Shown: piece by piece, positions 63,838 to 64,000 of the stretch
How positions within the stretch are numbered: the first letter of the stretch is position 1
Layout: every line of letters begins with the position of its first letter
Assembly (NCBI GenBank): GCA_040772845.1
Contig: JAXGXG010000001.1
Span: 4,960,001-5,024,000 of the forward strand
Length of the DNA: 64,000 nucleotides
Direction of reading: 5' to 3'
Origin: PWXP01 sp040772845
Lineage (GTDB): Bacteria > Planctomycetota > Planctomycetia > Pirellulales > Thermoguttaceae
The notes under the pieces: generated by a model
What the model was told of the DNA's origin: nothing
What the model saw: the letters and a program-made list of their open reading frames with translations, nothing else
Database searches by the model: none
Position numbers and translations under genes: made by a program

Positions 63838-64000
63838 ATGCTTCTTGATCTTCTGTCATCGATGTCGGCAGAAGACGTTGCTGATGGCATCGGTATTGCA
63901 GGTTCACTCCTGCACCCACCCACCAAAGAGCAACTGAAACGGTTCATTGATGAACTCAACAATCTACCACCTGCATCCACGCCTCAGGACAAGCTGTTCT
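63838..64000 (+). CDS. hypothetical protein, start only (3' end outside window)
   Basis: 54 codons from ATG 63838 remain open to the window end (MLLDLLSSMSAEDVADGIGI...). The sequence is protein-like (LLHPPTKEQLKRFIDELNNL), slightly AT-richer than its neighbours, and is the only frame without a stop here. Start and function are uncertain. Confidence 0.45.
   Translation, partial: MLLDLLSSMSAEDVADGIGIAGSLLHPPTKEQLKRFIDELNNLPPASTPQDKLF

Overview
The window looks like chromosomal DNA of a planctomycete, probably of the Pirellulales type. The inference rests on a high G+C, sparsely operonic layout with many divergent genes, three secreted proteins ending in a PEP-CTERM sorting tail, a DUF1559-type and a DUF1598-type protein, an HzsA-like cytochrome-bearing propeller, an N-terminally truncated REP-associated transposase of the kind common in this phylum, and a large secretome of glycan- and lipid-active enzymes. 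No rRNA, tRNA, CRISPR array or phage was seen.

Layout. 1-3440 (-): an HzsA-like di-CXXCH protein cut by the window edge, and a BNR-repeat (sialidase-fold) protein. 3843-8386 (+): a three-gene MacB/LolCDE-type export operon (ATPase, double FtsX permease, HlyD adaptor). 8501-10554 (+): a small orphan ORF and a DUF1598-like secreted protein. 10662-14703 (-): an HDOD signalling protein with a ruined GGDEF domain, and an SF1 helicase with an N-terminal DbpA-like RNA-binding domain. 15078-32864: an exported carbohydrate/lipid block with a 1135-aa secreted protein, three PEP-CTERM proteins, a DMT transporter, a TIM-barrel glycosidase-like protein, a ceramidase-like amidase, KDPG aldolase and a two-gene DUF4091-type operon.

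32941-34225 is repeat-rich: a broken REP-associated transposase lies between oppositely oriented copies of a GGACATGCAATGC repeat. 34468-40139 (+) is the most interesting functional unit: a corrinoid protein, a methylenetetrahydrofolate reductase fused to a Cys-rich MTHFR_C domain, a methyl-THF:corrinoid methyltransferase and formate-THF ligase, followed by a DNA glycosylase. Together these would move a methyl group between a corrinoid protein and the tetrahydrofolate pool and connect it to formate and ATP, without any acetyl-CoA synthase genes in view. 40412-43552 (-) is a three-gene surface-glycan cassette (GT39-like, HAD, SpsF-like). 44236-50243 (+) carries an unknown exported protein, ribosomal protein L27, Obg, a DegT aminotransferase and a membrane GTPase. 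50343-64000 holds a PQQ-propeller lipoprotein, a PhoD-like phosphatase, a beta-helix protein, CsaA, two membrane proteins, an aberrant DUF1559 protein, a D-aminoacylase-like amidohydrolase, a GH29 fucosidase, an alpha/beta hydrolase and the start of one further gene.

Non-coding signals include two copies of a short element with GGATGATTCAT terminal inverted repeats (14777-15038 and 40143-40311), a long foldback element (48020-48226) and several promoter-like boxes. All functions are read from sequence motifs and family knowledge; no database search was possible.
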